Of a stretch of DNA of 64,000 nucleotides, positions 1-8,267 are shown in pieces. The notes beneath the pieces were generated by a model. That model worked only from the letters and a program-made list of their open reading frames with translations. It made no database searches and was not told where the DNA came from. The DNA is taken from positions 1 to 64,000 of the forward strand of contig CANBFE010000011.1 of assembly GCA_947367855.1 (NCBI GenBank), read 5' to 3'. The position numbers and the translations under genes are program-made. Position 1 is the stretch's first letter, and every line of letters begins with the position of its first letter. The stretch comes from an uncultured Lachnospiraceae bacterium (GTDB lineage Bacteria; Bacillota; Clostridia; Lachnospirales; Lachnospiraceae).

Positions 1-465
1 CAGATCCAGCGCTGCGTCATCCACATGCTGCGCAACTCGTTCAAATATGTGAACTACAGCGACCTGAAGAAGTTCTCTTCTGACTTCAAGATGGTATATA
101 ATGCCCCGAGCGAGAAGGCAGGCCTGGATGCACTGGCCGATATCCGAGAGAAATGGGGAAAGAAATACCCTTATGCCGTCAGCAACTGGGAGAACAACTG
201 GGAGGATGTCAGCTCTTTCTTTCAGTTTCCTGACGAAGTCAGGCGCATAATGTACACGACAAACCTAATTGAAAGTTTGAACCGCCAGTACCGGAAAGTG
301 ACAAAGACAAAAAGTGTGTTCCCCAGTGACAGCTCACTGGAAAAGATGCTCTATCTGGCAAGCCAGAATGTGGCGAAGAAGTGGACCCAGAGATACCGCA
401 ACTGGGATCAGGTACTCAACCAGCTCACCGTCCTCTATGGAGAACGGCTGACCCAGTATCTATAA
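1..465 (+). CDS. IS256-family (mutator-type) transposase, 3' part only
   Basis: The reading frame is open from the first base, so the N-terminal part lies outside the window. The visible 154 residues match the C-terminal part of IS256/mutator DDE transposases: the early RCVIHMLRNS block, then TTNLIESLNR with the catalytic-region glutamate, followed by the basic YRKVTKTK stretch. These enzymes cut and join the ends of their own insertion sequence. I could not find a convincing terminal inverted repeat in the downstream 300 bases, so the right end of the element is not placed. Whether the copy is intact cannot be judged from this window. The family call is firm. Confidence 0.9.
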   Translation, partial: QIQRCVIHMLRNSFKYVNYSDLKKFSSDFKMVYNAPSEKAGLDALADIREKWGKKYPYAVSNWENNWEDVSSFFQFPDEVRRIMYTTNLIESLNRQYRKVTKTKSVFPSDSSLEKMLYLASQNVAKKWTQRYRNWDQVLNQLTVLYGERLTQYL

Positions 466-1221
466 AAAGGAAAGTCTGGGGCAGCGCACCCTGATAGGAA
501 TGCCGCTGTCCCCATCCTTATCCCGTCGGCATCTATAGTATTGTCAGGAAACCCCATCCTTATTCCAGAGGCCGGGTGTGGGCAGAGCCCACGGAAAGAA
601 GCAGCCGGGATGTTTTATTTTGGTGCTAAAAATTAGAAAAATCTGTATAAAGGCATGCAGAGTGGTAATACTATAATCAGTAAGATAAATCGACAACAAA
701 ATCAAGCCCAGGATTCGACACAGTATTGTACATATCGGAATCTTATCGGAAGGACTTTTCCTCCATAGACACAGAAAAATTTACAGCCTTACTAAAAGAG
801 ATCCATTCTTACCCCTAACGGGGATAAGATTTAGTTTTGTTGTTTACATTGTTTTTCTCACCTGTTATTCCTTTCATCTGATAATTGATTTAATTCTTCT
901 ACAATAAATATTTCTATCTTTATACTTCTCTTTTTATTGGATGTGACATCCCATTTGGGGACATCACATAAATATACTTCTCCATATAATTTCTACTTGT
1001 TTCAATATTCAGTTTTCATCATATTTTATAGAATTTCACTGTCCAGCCTTGAACAATCGAAACTGTTGATAGTTATCAGAATTTTCATTAATTTCAGTTT
1101 TATAGAATGCTATTATTGCCCTGTAATAGCAATTATTTTAATACAACCGAATTTTCGGCTATTCTATTTTTTAAGTGAAACAATTTCACAACGGATTATA
1201 CCGCCATAAGGCAACAGTCCT
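466..1221. other. AT-rich stretch without a supported gene
   Basis: About 750 bases follow the transposase. They include a short imperfect direct repeat (the string ccccatccttat occurs near 512 and again near 554). From about 800 onward the DNA is clearly more AT-rich than the rest of the window. A 90-codon open frame at 937-1209 has no ribosome binding site and low-complexity hydrophobic content, so I do not call it. Nothing else is recognised. Confidence 0.5.
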
Positions 1222-1515
1222 CTAATAAATATTATCTGCCACCAGAAAATCAACCGCTTTCTTGACTCTTGCCATTTCATTGCTGTATATCCTGTATGCT
1301 GCATTCTTTGCGGATTCAATAGAATCATACTTTTCAGGCTGTAACCTCCTGATACTTCCCTTGCCAAAAACATACAGCATATACTTATCCTCTTCTGGTT
1401 CATGGTTGATTTTGAATTCAATCCTGATCCATCCGCATAAATTTATTTCACAATGACTGCTGATAATTACATTTTCTGATATGATATCCTTCCACTCTAA
1501 ATCTTTGAACCGCAT
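1222..1515 (-). CDS. hypothetical protein, 97 residues
   Basis: I do not recognise the family. The protein has a mixed charged composition and ends in a predicted amphipathic helix (SIESAKNAAYRIYSNEMARVKKAVDF). It has no signal peptide and no membrane segment, so it is probably cytoplasmic. I chose the ATG at 1515 because GAGAGGTG sits 6 bases upstream. A GTG three codons earlier (1524) overlaps that binding site and is less likely. It begins 33 bases after the end of the broken HU-like gene and is probably in the same transcript. Its composition is AT-rich like its surroundings. It is plausibly real, with unknown function. Confidence 0.55.
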   Translation of the reverse strand: MRFKDLEWKDIISENVIISSHCEINLCGWIRIEFKINHEPEEDKYMLYVFGKGSIRRLQPEKYDSIESAKNAAYRIYSNEMARVKKAVDFLVADNIY

Positions 1516-1547
1516 ACTATTCACCTCTCTTCCGTAATGCTTTACCT

Positions 1548-1852
1548 TTATTTATCCCTGTTCTGTTTTTCTCTTTCATCAATCTTATCCACAAGCACAT
1601 CACTTGCATGAAATCCAACATACCTGTGTTCCGGTACTACTAATCTTTCCCCTGTACTCATATTTCTGCCATTCCTTTCTTTCATTGACCTCATTTCAAA
1701 TCTGCCAAATCCCGTGAACATCACTTCTCATCTTCTCCGAGATAATCCATAAGAGTGTCTATAAACAGTCCCACTGCCTGAAATGCTGCCCTTTTGGTTA
1801 TCCCTCCGTTTTCTGCCATCCTGTCGGCAAACTCTTTCTTGTTTACTGCCAT
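1548..1852 (-). pseudogene. HU-like nucleoid protein gene broken by a one-base frameshift
   Basis: The ATG at 1852 has AGGAGG 10 bases upstream. The first 43 codons read MAVNKKEFADRMAENGG and on to LGEDEK, the N-terminal helices of an HU/IHF-type DNA-binding protein. A TGA at 1721-1723 then stops translation. In the next frame the protein continues from an ATG at 1721 as MFTGFGRFEMRS, then the RNGRNMSTGERL arm and a VGFHASDVL tail, ending with TAA at 1548. Restoring one base just before the stop gives a full HU of 101 residues. The stop and the following ATG overlap as TGATG, so reinitiation could make two half proteins. A sequencing error is the main alternative. Confidence 0.75.
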
Positions 1853-1943
1853 AATGTTAGTTCCTCCTGATTTTTGTTTATGTTTTTATTCTGTTTTCTG
1901 GCTGATACATTTTGCTGTTATTACTTTTCTCTTTCCGATACTT

Positions 1944-1973
1944 CAATTACAATCGTATTTTTGCTTGTAATTG
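1944..1973. repeat. perfect 9-bp inverted repeat upstream of the HU-like gene
   Basis: The arms caattacaa (1944-1952) and ttgtaattg (1965-1973) are perfectly complementary with a 12-base loop. The repeat lies about 90 bases upstream of the HU-like start. It could be an operator or a hairpin. No T-run follows, so a terminator is not indicated. Confidence 0.5.
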
Positions 1974-2296
1974 CTTTTATCATTCTGAAAAGGCTCCCTT
2001 CTATGGAAATGCCTGGTTACTCTTCCATACATTTTGTTAATCTCATCTCTTAAGTTGTAAATGAATTGGATTGCCAATGAAACTTGCTTTTCAAGTCGCT
2101 GATATTAGCTGTATAAGATTGCTGCTATGAAATGATAAAGTGATGGGATGATGAATCGATAGATTGATGGATATATAGCTTAGAGTTGATAGTTACGATA
2201 CCCTTGTGGCGCGATGTGGGGCTTATAGAGAGACTTTTTGATTGTTTATGAGAATTATTGTGTCTAAGACTGCTTGTGGCAAATTCAGGCATTATA

Positions 2297-2341
2297 ATAA
2301 CTCCACTATCAATCCTGTAACCCGGATCATAATGGAGTTAT
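2297..2341. repeat. imperfect 13-bp inverted repeat
   Basis: The arms ataactccactat (2297-2309) and ataatggagttat (2329-2341) pair at 12 of 13 positions around a 19-base loop. No T-run follows on either strand. Function unknown. Confidence 0.45.
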
Positions 2342-2443
2342 GATAGCGTCCGAATATTCATTTGTGATGTACAGAACTTCTCCTTTCCTATGCCGTCTGC
2401 AACCGAACATATGTTAGATTACTTTTTTGATTCCCTGTAAAAC

Positions 2444-2483
2444 AAAAAATCCAGAACCCCCGATTCTATCAAGGCTTTCTGGA
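2444..2483 (-). terminator. intrinsic terminator of the tRNA transcript
   Basis: On the minus strand TCCAGAA (2483-2477) pairs with TTCTGGA (2456-2450), followed directly by a run of T. It lies just downstream of tRNA-Met and fits as the end of the two-tRNA transcript. Confidence 0.75.
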
Positions 2484-2492
2484 CTTTCCCAA

Positions 2493-2566
2493 TAGCGAGA
2501 GGGGGATTCGAACCCTCGACACTGCGGGTATGAACCGCATGCTCTAGCCAACTGAGCTATCTCGCC
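2493..2566 (-). tRNA. tRNA-Met (anticodon CAT)
   Basis: The acceptor stem GGCGAGA pairs with TCTCGCT (first pair G-U), with discriminator A. The D-arm is GCTC/GAGC. The anticodon stem is TGCGG/CCGCA with loop TTCATAC, which gives anticodon CAT. The T-arm contains GGGTTCGAATCCC. CCA is not encoded. Elongator methionine is most likely; a lysidine-modified isoleucine tRNA also reads CAT and cannot be excluded by eye. Confidence 0.93.
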
Positions 2567-2569
2567 GTA

Positions 2570-2642
2570 TGGAACCTATAGGGCTCGAACCTATGACCCT
2601 CTGCTTGTAAGGCAGATGCTCTCCCAGCTGAGCTAAGATTCC
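2570..2642 (-). tRNA. tRNA-Val (anticodon TAC)
   Basis: The acceptor stem GGAATCT pairs with AGGTTCC, discriminator A. The anticodon stem TCTGC/GCAGA closes the loop CTTACAA, giving anticodon TAC, which reads valine codons. The T-arm is intact and CCA is not encoded. It lies 3 bases upstream of tRNA-Met and is co-transcribed with it. Confidence 0.93.
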
Positions 2643-2675
2643 ATTCTGTTATCTGCTCTCGCAGACGACTTAATA

Positions 2676-2704
2676 AGTATATAATAAGAATTTGCATTTG
2701 TCAA
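2676..2704 (-). promoter_or_regulatory. sigma-A promoter of the tRNA-Val/tRNA-Met operon
   Basis: On the minus strand the -35 box TTGACA (2704-2699) and the -10 box TATACT (2681-2676) are separated by exactly 17 bases. It reads toward tRNA-Val, whose mature 5' end is 34 bases beyond the -10 box. Confidence 0.88.
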
Positions 2705-2742
2705 CAATTTTTTTGAATTTATTTATTTTTTTATAAAGTTTT

Positions 2743-3534
2743 TTATGGGTTTTCCAAAACATGGGCAATTTCCCCGGGAAGATCATAGTAATACTGCTCT
2801 CCTGCCTCCGTCCGGTGGGATTTTACATCCACTCCATAGAGCCGTCTGATTACGCCGGAACGAATGATTTCCTCCGGCGCGCCCCACTGCCGCACCTGTC
2901 CCTCCTCAAGGACCGCCATCCTGTCGGAAATCTTCAGGGCAAGGAGGATATCATGCAGAACAAGGAGAACCGTTTTCCCGCTTTCCGCAAGTTGTCTCAT
3001 CATCTGAGCAAACTTAAGCTGCTGGCCGATATCCAGATAGGTGGTGGGCTCGTCCATAACAATAATCCCGGCCTGTTGGGCCAGCGCCATGGCAATATAC
3101 ACCTTCTGCCGCATGCCTCCTGACAGCCGGGACATCTGTTTTCCCGCAAAAGGCAGTATCCCCATCTGTTCCATGGCTGCTTCTGCAATTTCATAATCTG
3201 CCTTCCTGTATCTCCTGGGATAGCTCAGATATGGAAAACGTCCGTGCAGAACCATGCGCTCTGCCGAGATATCCGGCACATCCTTTCCCTGGGGAAGGTA
3301 CGCCACCCGCTTTGCCAGTTCTGCTCCGGGCATCTCTTTTAACGAAATTCCGTCTATTCTCACATCGCCGTCCCACAGGGGAAGAAATCCCAGCAGCACA
3401 CGCAGCAGCGTACTTTTTCCGCATCCATTGGCGCCGATAAGCGTTGTGATCCCCTCCCCGGAAATCTCCAGACTTACCTTGTGCAGAACCTCACATTTCC
3501 CGTACCCTGCAGACACATTTTCCATGCTGATCAT
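2743..3534 (-). CDS. FecE/BtuD-type ABC importer ATP-binding protein
   Basis: This 263-residue ATPase powers uptake of an iron-siderophore, heme, cobalamin or similar large metal complex. It shows Walker A GANGCGKST, a Q-loop glutamine in YLPQG, signature LSGGMRQK, Walker B IIVMDEPT and the switch histidine in LVLHD. The length is normal for the FecE/FhuC family. The ATG at 3534 overlaps the stop of the permease gene as ATGA and has GGAGG 6 bases upstream. A much longer open frame upstream is only an overlap with the permease gene. It is the last gene of the operon running from 8153. The family is certain; the substrate is not. Confidence 0.93.
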   Translation of the reverse strand: MISMENVSAGYGKCEVLHKVSLEISGEGITTLIGANGCGKSTLLRVLLGFLPLWDGDVRIDGISLKEMPGAELAKRVAYLPQGKDVPDISAERMVLHGRFPYLSYPRRYRKADYEIAEAAMEQMGILPFAGKQMSRLSGGMRQKVYIAMALAQQAGIIVMDEPTTYLDIGQQLKFAQMMRQLAESGKTVLLVLHDILLALKISDRMAVLEEGQVRQWGAPEEIIRSGVIRRLYGVDVKSHRTEAGEQYYYDLPGEIAHVLENP

Positions 3535-4595
3535 ATAGTCCCTCCCCGGTTCCCCTTCTTCCTGCTCTTTCTCCGGAATCCGCCTGCGCCATGGTCTCCG
3601 CCTGTGCCATGAATCCCTCCGCGCGCCAGAAGAAACAGGAAAACCGGACCGCCCGCCACAGACATCAGTATCCCCACCGGCAGCTCGTAAGGCGCAAACA
3701 GCAGACGGGATACAAGGTCGCACAGCATGACAAAGCCCCCTCCGGAAACCGCGCACAGGGGCAGTAGTTTCGCGCTCTCGTTTCCGGTAAGCCTCCGCAC
3801 AAAATGAGGAACAATCAGCCCCACAAACCCCAACAGTCCCGCAAAGCTCACCGCAGCCCCTGCAAGCAGGGCCGAAAGCGCCAGAAACAGCAGACGGTAC
3901 CGGCCTGCCGACAGCCCCAATCCCCGGGCAGTCTCGTCCCCCAGTGTCAGCACATCCAGTTCATTGCACAGGGTAAACAATACAGCCAGGCCCACCGCAA
4001 TCAGCGCCGCCGCAGGCAGCAGCCTGGAAAAAGAAACCGCGGAAAATCCCCCCACCCGGAAATCAATGCTCAGCATGGCCAGATCCGTGTCCAGAACGGT
4101 TATTGATTCACAGACGGCATTCAGTATACTATTCATTGCCACACCGCACAATATCACGGTTGTCCTGGAGGCATTGATCCAACAGGAAAACAGAAAAATG
4201 CAGATCACACTGACAAGGCTCCCGGCAAAAGCCCCGGCGGATACCGCCGGACCGGACAGAATCCCAGCAGCGCAGCAGAGAGTAACCCCCAGACCTGCCC
4301 CTGCGTTCACACCGATGATCCCCGGCGAGGCAAGTCTGTTGGCCAGCACATTCTGCAGCACTGCACCCGACACGGCAAGCGCCGCCCCGGCAGACAGAGC
4401 AGCAAGTGTCCGGGGCAGTCTGGCATACAACAGGATGCTGCGGTTAACAGTACCCTCACTGCCGCTCAGAATAGCCGGAAGCCGTGTGGGCAGAAAGTGG
4501 ATATTTCCCAGGCACAGGCTTAACACTGCAATCGCAAGGGTCACCAGGACTGCGCCTGCCAGAAGCAGCTTCTGCCCCCCTTTCCTATTCCCCAT
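3531..4595 (-). CDS. FecCD/BtuC-type ABC importer permease
   Basis: This 354-residue integral membrane protein is very rich in Leu, Ala and Val, with about ten hydrophobic segments as in FecCD permeases. Family hallmarks include the ARLPRTLAALSAGAALAVSG block in its first third and the GFVGLIVPHFVRRL block near the C-terminus, where the ATPase docks. It forms the channel for the metal-complex importer. The chosen ATG at 4595 has GGAGGAG upstream and overlaps the binding-protein gene by 11 bases. An earlier in-frame start would overlap more and lacks a site. The C-terminus has a Gly/His/Arg-rich tail of unknown role. Confidence 0.93.
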   Translation of the reverse strand: MGNRKGGQKLLLAGAVLVTLAIAVLSLCLGNIHFLPTRLPAILSGSEGTVNRSILLYARLPRTLAALSAGAALAVSGAVLQNVLANRLASPGIIGVNAGAGLGVTLCCAAGILSGPAVSAGAFAGSLVSVICIFLFSCWINASRTTVILCGVAMNSILNAVCESITVLDTDLAMLSIDFRVGGFSAVSFSRLLPAAALIAVGLAVLFTLCNELDVLTLGDETARGLGLSAGRYRLLFLALSALLAGAAVSFAGLLGFVGLIVPHFVRRLTGNESAKLLPLCAVSGGGFVMLCDLVSRLLFAPYELPVGILMSVAGGPVFLFLLARGGIHGTGGDHGAGGFRRKSRKKGNRGGTI

Positions 4596-5535
4596 ACAGA
4601 ATCTCCTCCAGCTTCTCATACGCCTCCGCCCAACGTGCATTGGGCTTCAGATTGTAGAGATTCTTGTCCAGGACATGCACCTGCCCGTTTTTCACGGCTT
4701 CAAGTTCGTTCCAGAGAGGATTTTCCCGAAACATGGTTTCTATATTCTGCTTTGTTCCCTCTATATCGTCGCCGGACTGGACAATCAGGATGTATTCAGG
4801 ATTCTGCAGCAGTATGCTCTCGACACTGAGGTTTTCCAGAAGACTCTCATCCGTGTCCGCAATATTCACACAGCCCAGGCTTTCCAGCATCTCTCCCAGG
4901 ACATTGCCGCTGTTGCCCTTGGCCCTTATGCTTGTGGCAGACGCGCGCATGTACAGCACGGTCCGGGCATCACCGTTTCCGTGTCTGCCCGTGATTTCCG
5001 CTATTTCCTTCTGAATTTCCGTTCCGTACTGTTCATAGCGTTCCGGCTGCCCTGTAATATCGGTACAGATCTTCAACACGCGCAGATAGTCCTCAAAACC
5101 GGCTACATCAAAATAAGCCGTGGCAATCCCTGCTCCTTCCAGAGACTGCTGCCACTCCAGATGCTGTGAGGTATTGGTACTGGCAATCACAAAATCCGGT
5201 TCCGAGGAGAGCAGCAGTTCCAGATTCAATCGTTTTGTCTCCCCCAGATTCACCGTCCCATCCGGCAGATCCAGGTCCAGATCGTCAAAGGCATCCTCAG
5301 GCGCAGCGCAGATCTGTCCCCCCGCCAGAATCCACATATCGGCATAGCTTCCCAGAAGCACTGCCACCCGCTCATGGGAAGCAACCGTCACCTCCCTGCC
5401 AAGGTCATCGGTAAAGGAAAATCCCCCTTCCCTGTCCTGTTCCCCCTGCCCGCAGGCTGTCAGACTGCACAGCAGGCACAGGAGAAGCAATGAAAAAATG
5501 GGACATATTCTTTTGATCTTCTCTCCTGTAAACAT
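4585..5535 (-). CDS. FecB/BtuF-type substrate-binding lipoprotein
   Basis: This 316-residue protein begins with a lipoprotein signal (KIKR, hydrophobic core, lipobox LTAC), so it should be anchored outside the membrane. The mature part starts with FSFTDDLGREVTVASHERV, the usual opening of helical-backbone metal-complex receptors, and later contains the LLSSEPDFVIAS strand. It captures the ligand and passes it to the permease encoded just downstream. I chose ATG 5535, which has AAGGAAGG 11 bases upstream. A TTG at 5568 overlapping the flavoprotein stop is possible and would add 11 residues. The ligand cannot be assigned from sequence. Confidence 0.9.
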   Translation of the reverse strand: MFTGEKIKRICPIFSLLLLCLLCSLTACGQGEQDREGGFSFTDDLGREVTVASHERVAVLLGSYADMWILAGGQICAAPEDAFDDLDLDLPDGTVNLGETKRLNLELLLSSEPDFVIASTNTSQHLEWQQSLEGAGIATAYFDVAGFEDYLRVLKICTDITGQPERYEQYGTEIQKEIAEITGRHGNGDARTVLYMRASATSIRAKGNSGNVLGEMLESLGCVNIADTDESLLENLSVESILLQNPEYILIVQSGDDIEGTKQNIETMFRENPLWNELEAVKNGQVHVLDKNLYNLKPNARWAEAYEKLEEILYGE

Positions 5536-5564
5536 AATGTTCCCGGCCTTCCTTTTTGCCTTTC

Positions 5565-8153
5565 TCAACAGGTGGCCCCGCCCTTCACTTTCTTTTCCAG
5601 TATGGCGGACTTGTCAATCTCCGCGTTGAGCAGTTTATCCTGTACATAGTCAAATCCCAGACGGCTCACCGTATCCGCAAAGCGCTCGCCGGTAATGCCC
5701 TCGTCCCGGAAGAACAGGATGGCCCGCTCTATGGTATCCAGAACTTCCTCCTCGCTGGTGAAAATCTTGTCCAGGGGGCGTCCGTTGGCAATCTTTTTGC
5801 CCCATCTGCCGCCGATGTAGATCTTGCAGCCGTCCATGTACTCCTCGGTGACGCCAAAGGGACATTTGCCTTTGCAGCGTCCGCAGCCGTTGCAGGCGTC
5901 GGTCTCCACCTTCAGGCAGCCCTCCTCCACCTTTGCCACCTTGATGGGGCAGGAGGTCTCCACCTGGCATTTTCCGCAGCCCCTGCATTTGGAATAGTCA
6001 AACAAGGGCACTCTCTGGCCGATGATGCCCAGATCGTTCAAATCGGGCTTCACACAGTTGTTGGGACAGCCTCCCACGGCGATTTTGAACTTGTGGGGCA
6101 GGGTTACGCTGTGGTAGCCTTCGTAAAACCGTTCATGAATCTTCTCGCTTAAGTCAAATGTATCGATCAGCCCGTACTGGCAGGTGGTACCCTTGCAGGA
6201 AACCACGGGACGCACCAGAGAACCTGTTCCGCCGGTCTCCAGGTTATGCTCCGCCAGGAAGACAATCAAAGCATCAATGTTTGCATAGGGCACTCCCTGA
6301 ATTTCCATGGTAAGGCGGGTAGTCATGGTGATTTCCCCGCTGCCGAAACGCTCTGCGCCTTCCGCAATGGCCCGATGCTCTTCCGTGGTAATCTTGCCGT
6401 TTCTGGTGATCACACGGACATTGAACACGTCGCCGTAGCGCTTATCCTGGAGACAGCCCAGGCCCTTCACCCGCTTGATTTCCTCGGGCGGCAGTTTTCC
6501 TCCGGCGGGAACGGCCCTCTTGATCACATTGAAGGTAGCGCCGCCCTCCAGTACACGGGTATTGGTGAATCCCAGAGCTTTCAGCTTATTCTGGGTGAGA
6601 TACCCTCTCTTGCCCTTGGCGCAGACCAACAGCAGCTTCTCCGCCTTGTCATATTTTGCCGAATACGCTTCCGGTTTTGTCAGATCAAACCACTCCCCGC
6701 CGGGCAGCGTGGGTGCCGGATGGGCGTCAATGAGTTTGTATCCTGCTGCCGCGCCTGCCGCGTATTCTGCGGGGGTAAAGGATTCCAGTCTTCCGGTGAT
6801 CTTGTTCACCAACACGCCGCAGGCCGCCGCAAAGGGATGAATGGCAGTGGAAAAAGGCGGCGCATAGGCAAAATCCAGAGTCAGGAAATCCTCCGCTTTG
6901 GCCCCGAAGGAGATCCCGGTGACGGCGATATCAGCCATTTTGTCCACAGCGCCTGCGCCGATCACCTGCAGGCCCAGAAGCTTATGGCTTTCCCCATCCG
7001 CAACAAGCTTTGTGATAAATATGTCGGAGTCCGGATAGTAATGAGCCTTGTCGTCAGTGACGCACAGGGCGGAGATAACCCGGAATCCTGCAGCTTTGGC
7101 CTGCTCCTCGGTAAGGCCTGTGCGGGCCGCGTTCAAATCAGAGGACAATTTCACCACGCCGGTGCCCAGGCAGCCCGGATATGCCGTCTCGTGACCGCCT
7201 AAGGACAGGGCCAGGGCGCGTCCGGCAATGTTTGCGGTGGAACCCATGGCGGACCACTGGGGATTTCCGGTGATGCGGTTCTTCACCAATGCACAGTCCC
7301 CTGCCGCGTAGATATCCGGCAGATTGGTGCGCTGAAATTCGTCCGTGACGATGCAGCCCCTGTCCATCTCCAGCCCGGTTTCTGCCAGGAATCTGGTGGC
7401 GGGACGAATGCCTGCAGCCAGGATCACCATGTCTGCGGGCAAAGTGCCTGCCCCGGTCTGAACACCGGTGACCTTTTCCGTACCTGCAATGGCGTTGAGA
7501 GCCGTTCCGGTGAGAATGCGCATGCCCCCTGCCTGGAGTCTGCGCCGGATGTAGTCCGCCATGTCTGCGTCAAAAATATTGGGCATCAGCTGAGGAGCCA
7601 TGTCCATCACCGTGACGGAAAGGCCCTTTGCCATCAGATTTTCCGCCACCTCTAACCCGATGAAGCCGCCGCCCACCACAACGGCGCGTCTGCAGTTCTG
7701 TTCTTCCGCATACTTCCTGCAGCCGATGGCATCCTGGGGCGTACGCACGGTAAATACCCCCGGAAGCTTTGTGCCTTCCACAGGGGGAACGGAACTTTCC
7801 GCCCCTACGGCAATGATAAGTTTGTCATAGCTAACCGTCTCTGTCTCCTGCAGTTCTGTGCCCCCTCCATTCCTGCGGAGGGACACGGTCTTAGCCGCCG
7901 GGTCCACAGCCACTGCCTCATGCTCCGTATGTACCTGGGTGCCCGTCAGTCCCATAAATTTGGCAGGGGTATTCACAATCAGCTCCCCTTCTGTCTCGAT
8001 GGCTCCTCCGATATAGTAGGGGAGCCCGCACCCTGCATAGGAAATATCCTTTCCTTTGGTATAAATGACGATTTCGTCATTAGGATTCTCCCGTTTCAGC
8101 TTTGCGGCTGCTTTTGTACCGGCAGCTACGCCGCCGATGATCACAATCTTCAT
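5565..8153 (-). CDS. CoA-disulfide-reductase-like flavoprotein fused to rhodanese, sulfite-reductase-like and ferredoxin domains
   Basis: This 862-residue protein has four modules. Residues 1-450 form a pyridine nucleotide-disulfide oxidoreductase: FAD motif GGVAAG, redox Cys42 in YAGCGLPY, NAD(P) motif VVVGGGFIG. Residues about 460-550 are rhodanese-like with Cys511 in LLLVCAKGKRG. Residues about 565-715 resemble the siroheme/4Fe-4S region of sulfite and nitrite reductases, with Cys653, Cys658, Cys696 and Cys700. Next come two ferredoxin motifs (CRGCGKC and CNGCGRCKGKCP). The combination suggests electron transfer from NAD(P)H to a sulfur or nitrogen substrate, or persulfide chemistry. This is inference. 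The ATG at 8153 follows GGAGGAAG. The stop overlaps the start region of the importer binding protein. Confidence 0.85.
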   Translation of the reverse strand: MKIVIIGGVAAGTKAAAKLKRENPNDEIVIYTKGKDISYAGCGLPYYIGGAIETEGELIVNTPAKFMGLTGTQVHTEHEAVAVDPAAKTVSLRRNGGGTELQETETVSYDKLIIAVGAESSVPPVEGTKLPGVFTVRTPQDAIGCRKYAEEQNCRRAVVVGGGFIGLEVAENLMAKGLSVTVMDMAPQLMPNIFDADMADYIRRRLQAGGMRILTGTALNAIAGTEKVTGVQTGAGTLPADMVILAAGIRPATRFLAETGLEMDRGCIVTDEFQRTNLPDIYAAGDCALVKNRITGNPQWSAMGSTANIAGRALALSLGGHETAYPGCLGTGVVKLSSDLNAARTGLTEEQAKAAGFRVISALCVTDDKAHYYPDSDIFITKLVADGESHKLLGLQVIGAGAVDKMADIAVTGISFGAKAEDFLTLDFAYAPPFSTAIHPFAAACGVLVNKITGRLESFTPAEYAAGAAAGYKLIDAHPAPTLPGGEWFDLTKPEAYSAKYDKAEKLLLVCAKGKRGYLTQNKLKALGFTNTRVLEGGATFNVIKRAVPAGGKLPPEEIKRVKGLGCLQDKRYGDVFNVRVITRNGKITTEEHRAIAEGAERFGSGEITMTTRLTMEIQGVPYANIDALIVFLAEHNLETGGTGSLVRPVVSCKGTTCQYGLIDTFDLSEKIHERFYEGYHSVTLPHKFKIAVGGCPNNCVKPDLNDLGIIGQRVPLFDYSKCRGCGKCQVETSCPIKVAKVEEGCLKVETDACNGCGRCKGKCPFGVTEEYMDGCKIYIGGRWGKKIANGRPLDKIFTSEEEVLDTIERAILFFRDEGITGERFADTVSRLGFDYVQDKLLNAEIDKSAILEKKVKGGATC

Positions 8154-8180
8154 GTAATCTTCCTCCTTCATTTTATTTCG

Positions 8181-8261
8181 TCAATGCTCCATTCTTTTAG
8201 TCTGCTGATTTTCCGGCGCCATCAAATCCTTTATCACGAATTCCCTTTTTCGATTCCCCAT
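8181..8261 (-). CDS. possible 26-residue small protein
   Basis: A short frame starts 6 bases after the AAA ATPase stop, with AGGAG about 9 bases before its ATG. It encodes MGNRKREFVIKDLMAPENQQ followed by TKRMEH, a charged peptide without a membrane segment. It ends 27 bases before the flavoprotein start. It could be a real coupled small gene, the stub of a decayed gene, or chance. There is no homology that I recognise. Confidence 0.25.
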   Translation of the reverse strand: MGNRKREFVIKDLMAPENQQTKRMEH

Positions 8262-8267
8262 GGTACA

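Larger units (their letters stand above)
1853..2443. other. AT-rich intergenic stretch, no gene seen
   Basis: About 590 bases separate the HU-like gene from the tRNA terminator. I see no open frame with a ribosome binding site. The only visible structure is two inverted repeats, listed separately (1944-1973 and 2297-2341). Confidence 0.5.

Noticed and set aside
466..800. Right terminal inverted repeat of the IS256-type element
   Set aside because: The left end is outside the window, so no pair can be compared, and no convincing family-type end was seen.
937..1209. 90-codon plus-strand open frame
   Set aside because: No ribosome binding site, low-complexity Phe/Ile/Tyr-rich translation in AT-rich DNA, and no recognisable family.
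3964..5169. 401-codon plus-strand open frame opposite the importer genes
   Set aside because: It lies antisense to the permease and binding-protein genes, whose family motifs are clear. Its own translation resembles nothing and reflects the GC-rich codon pattern of the real strand.
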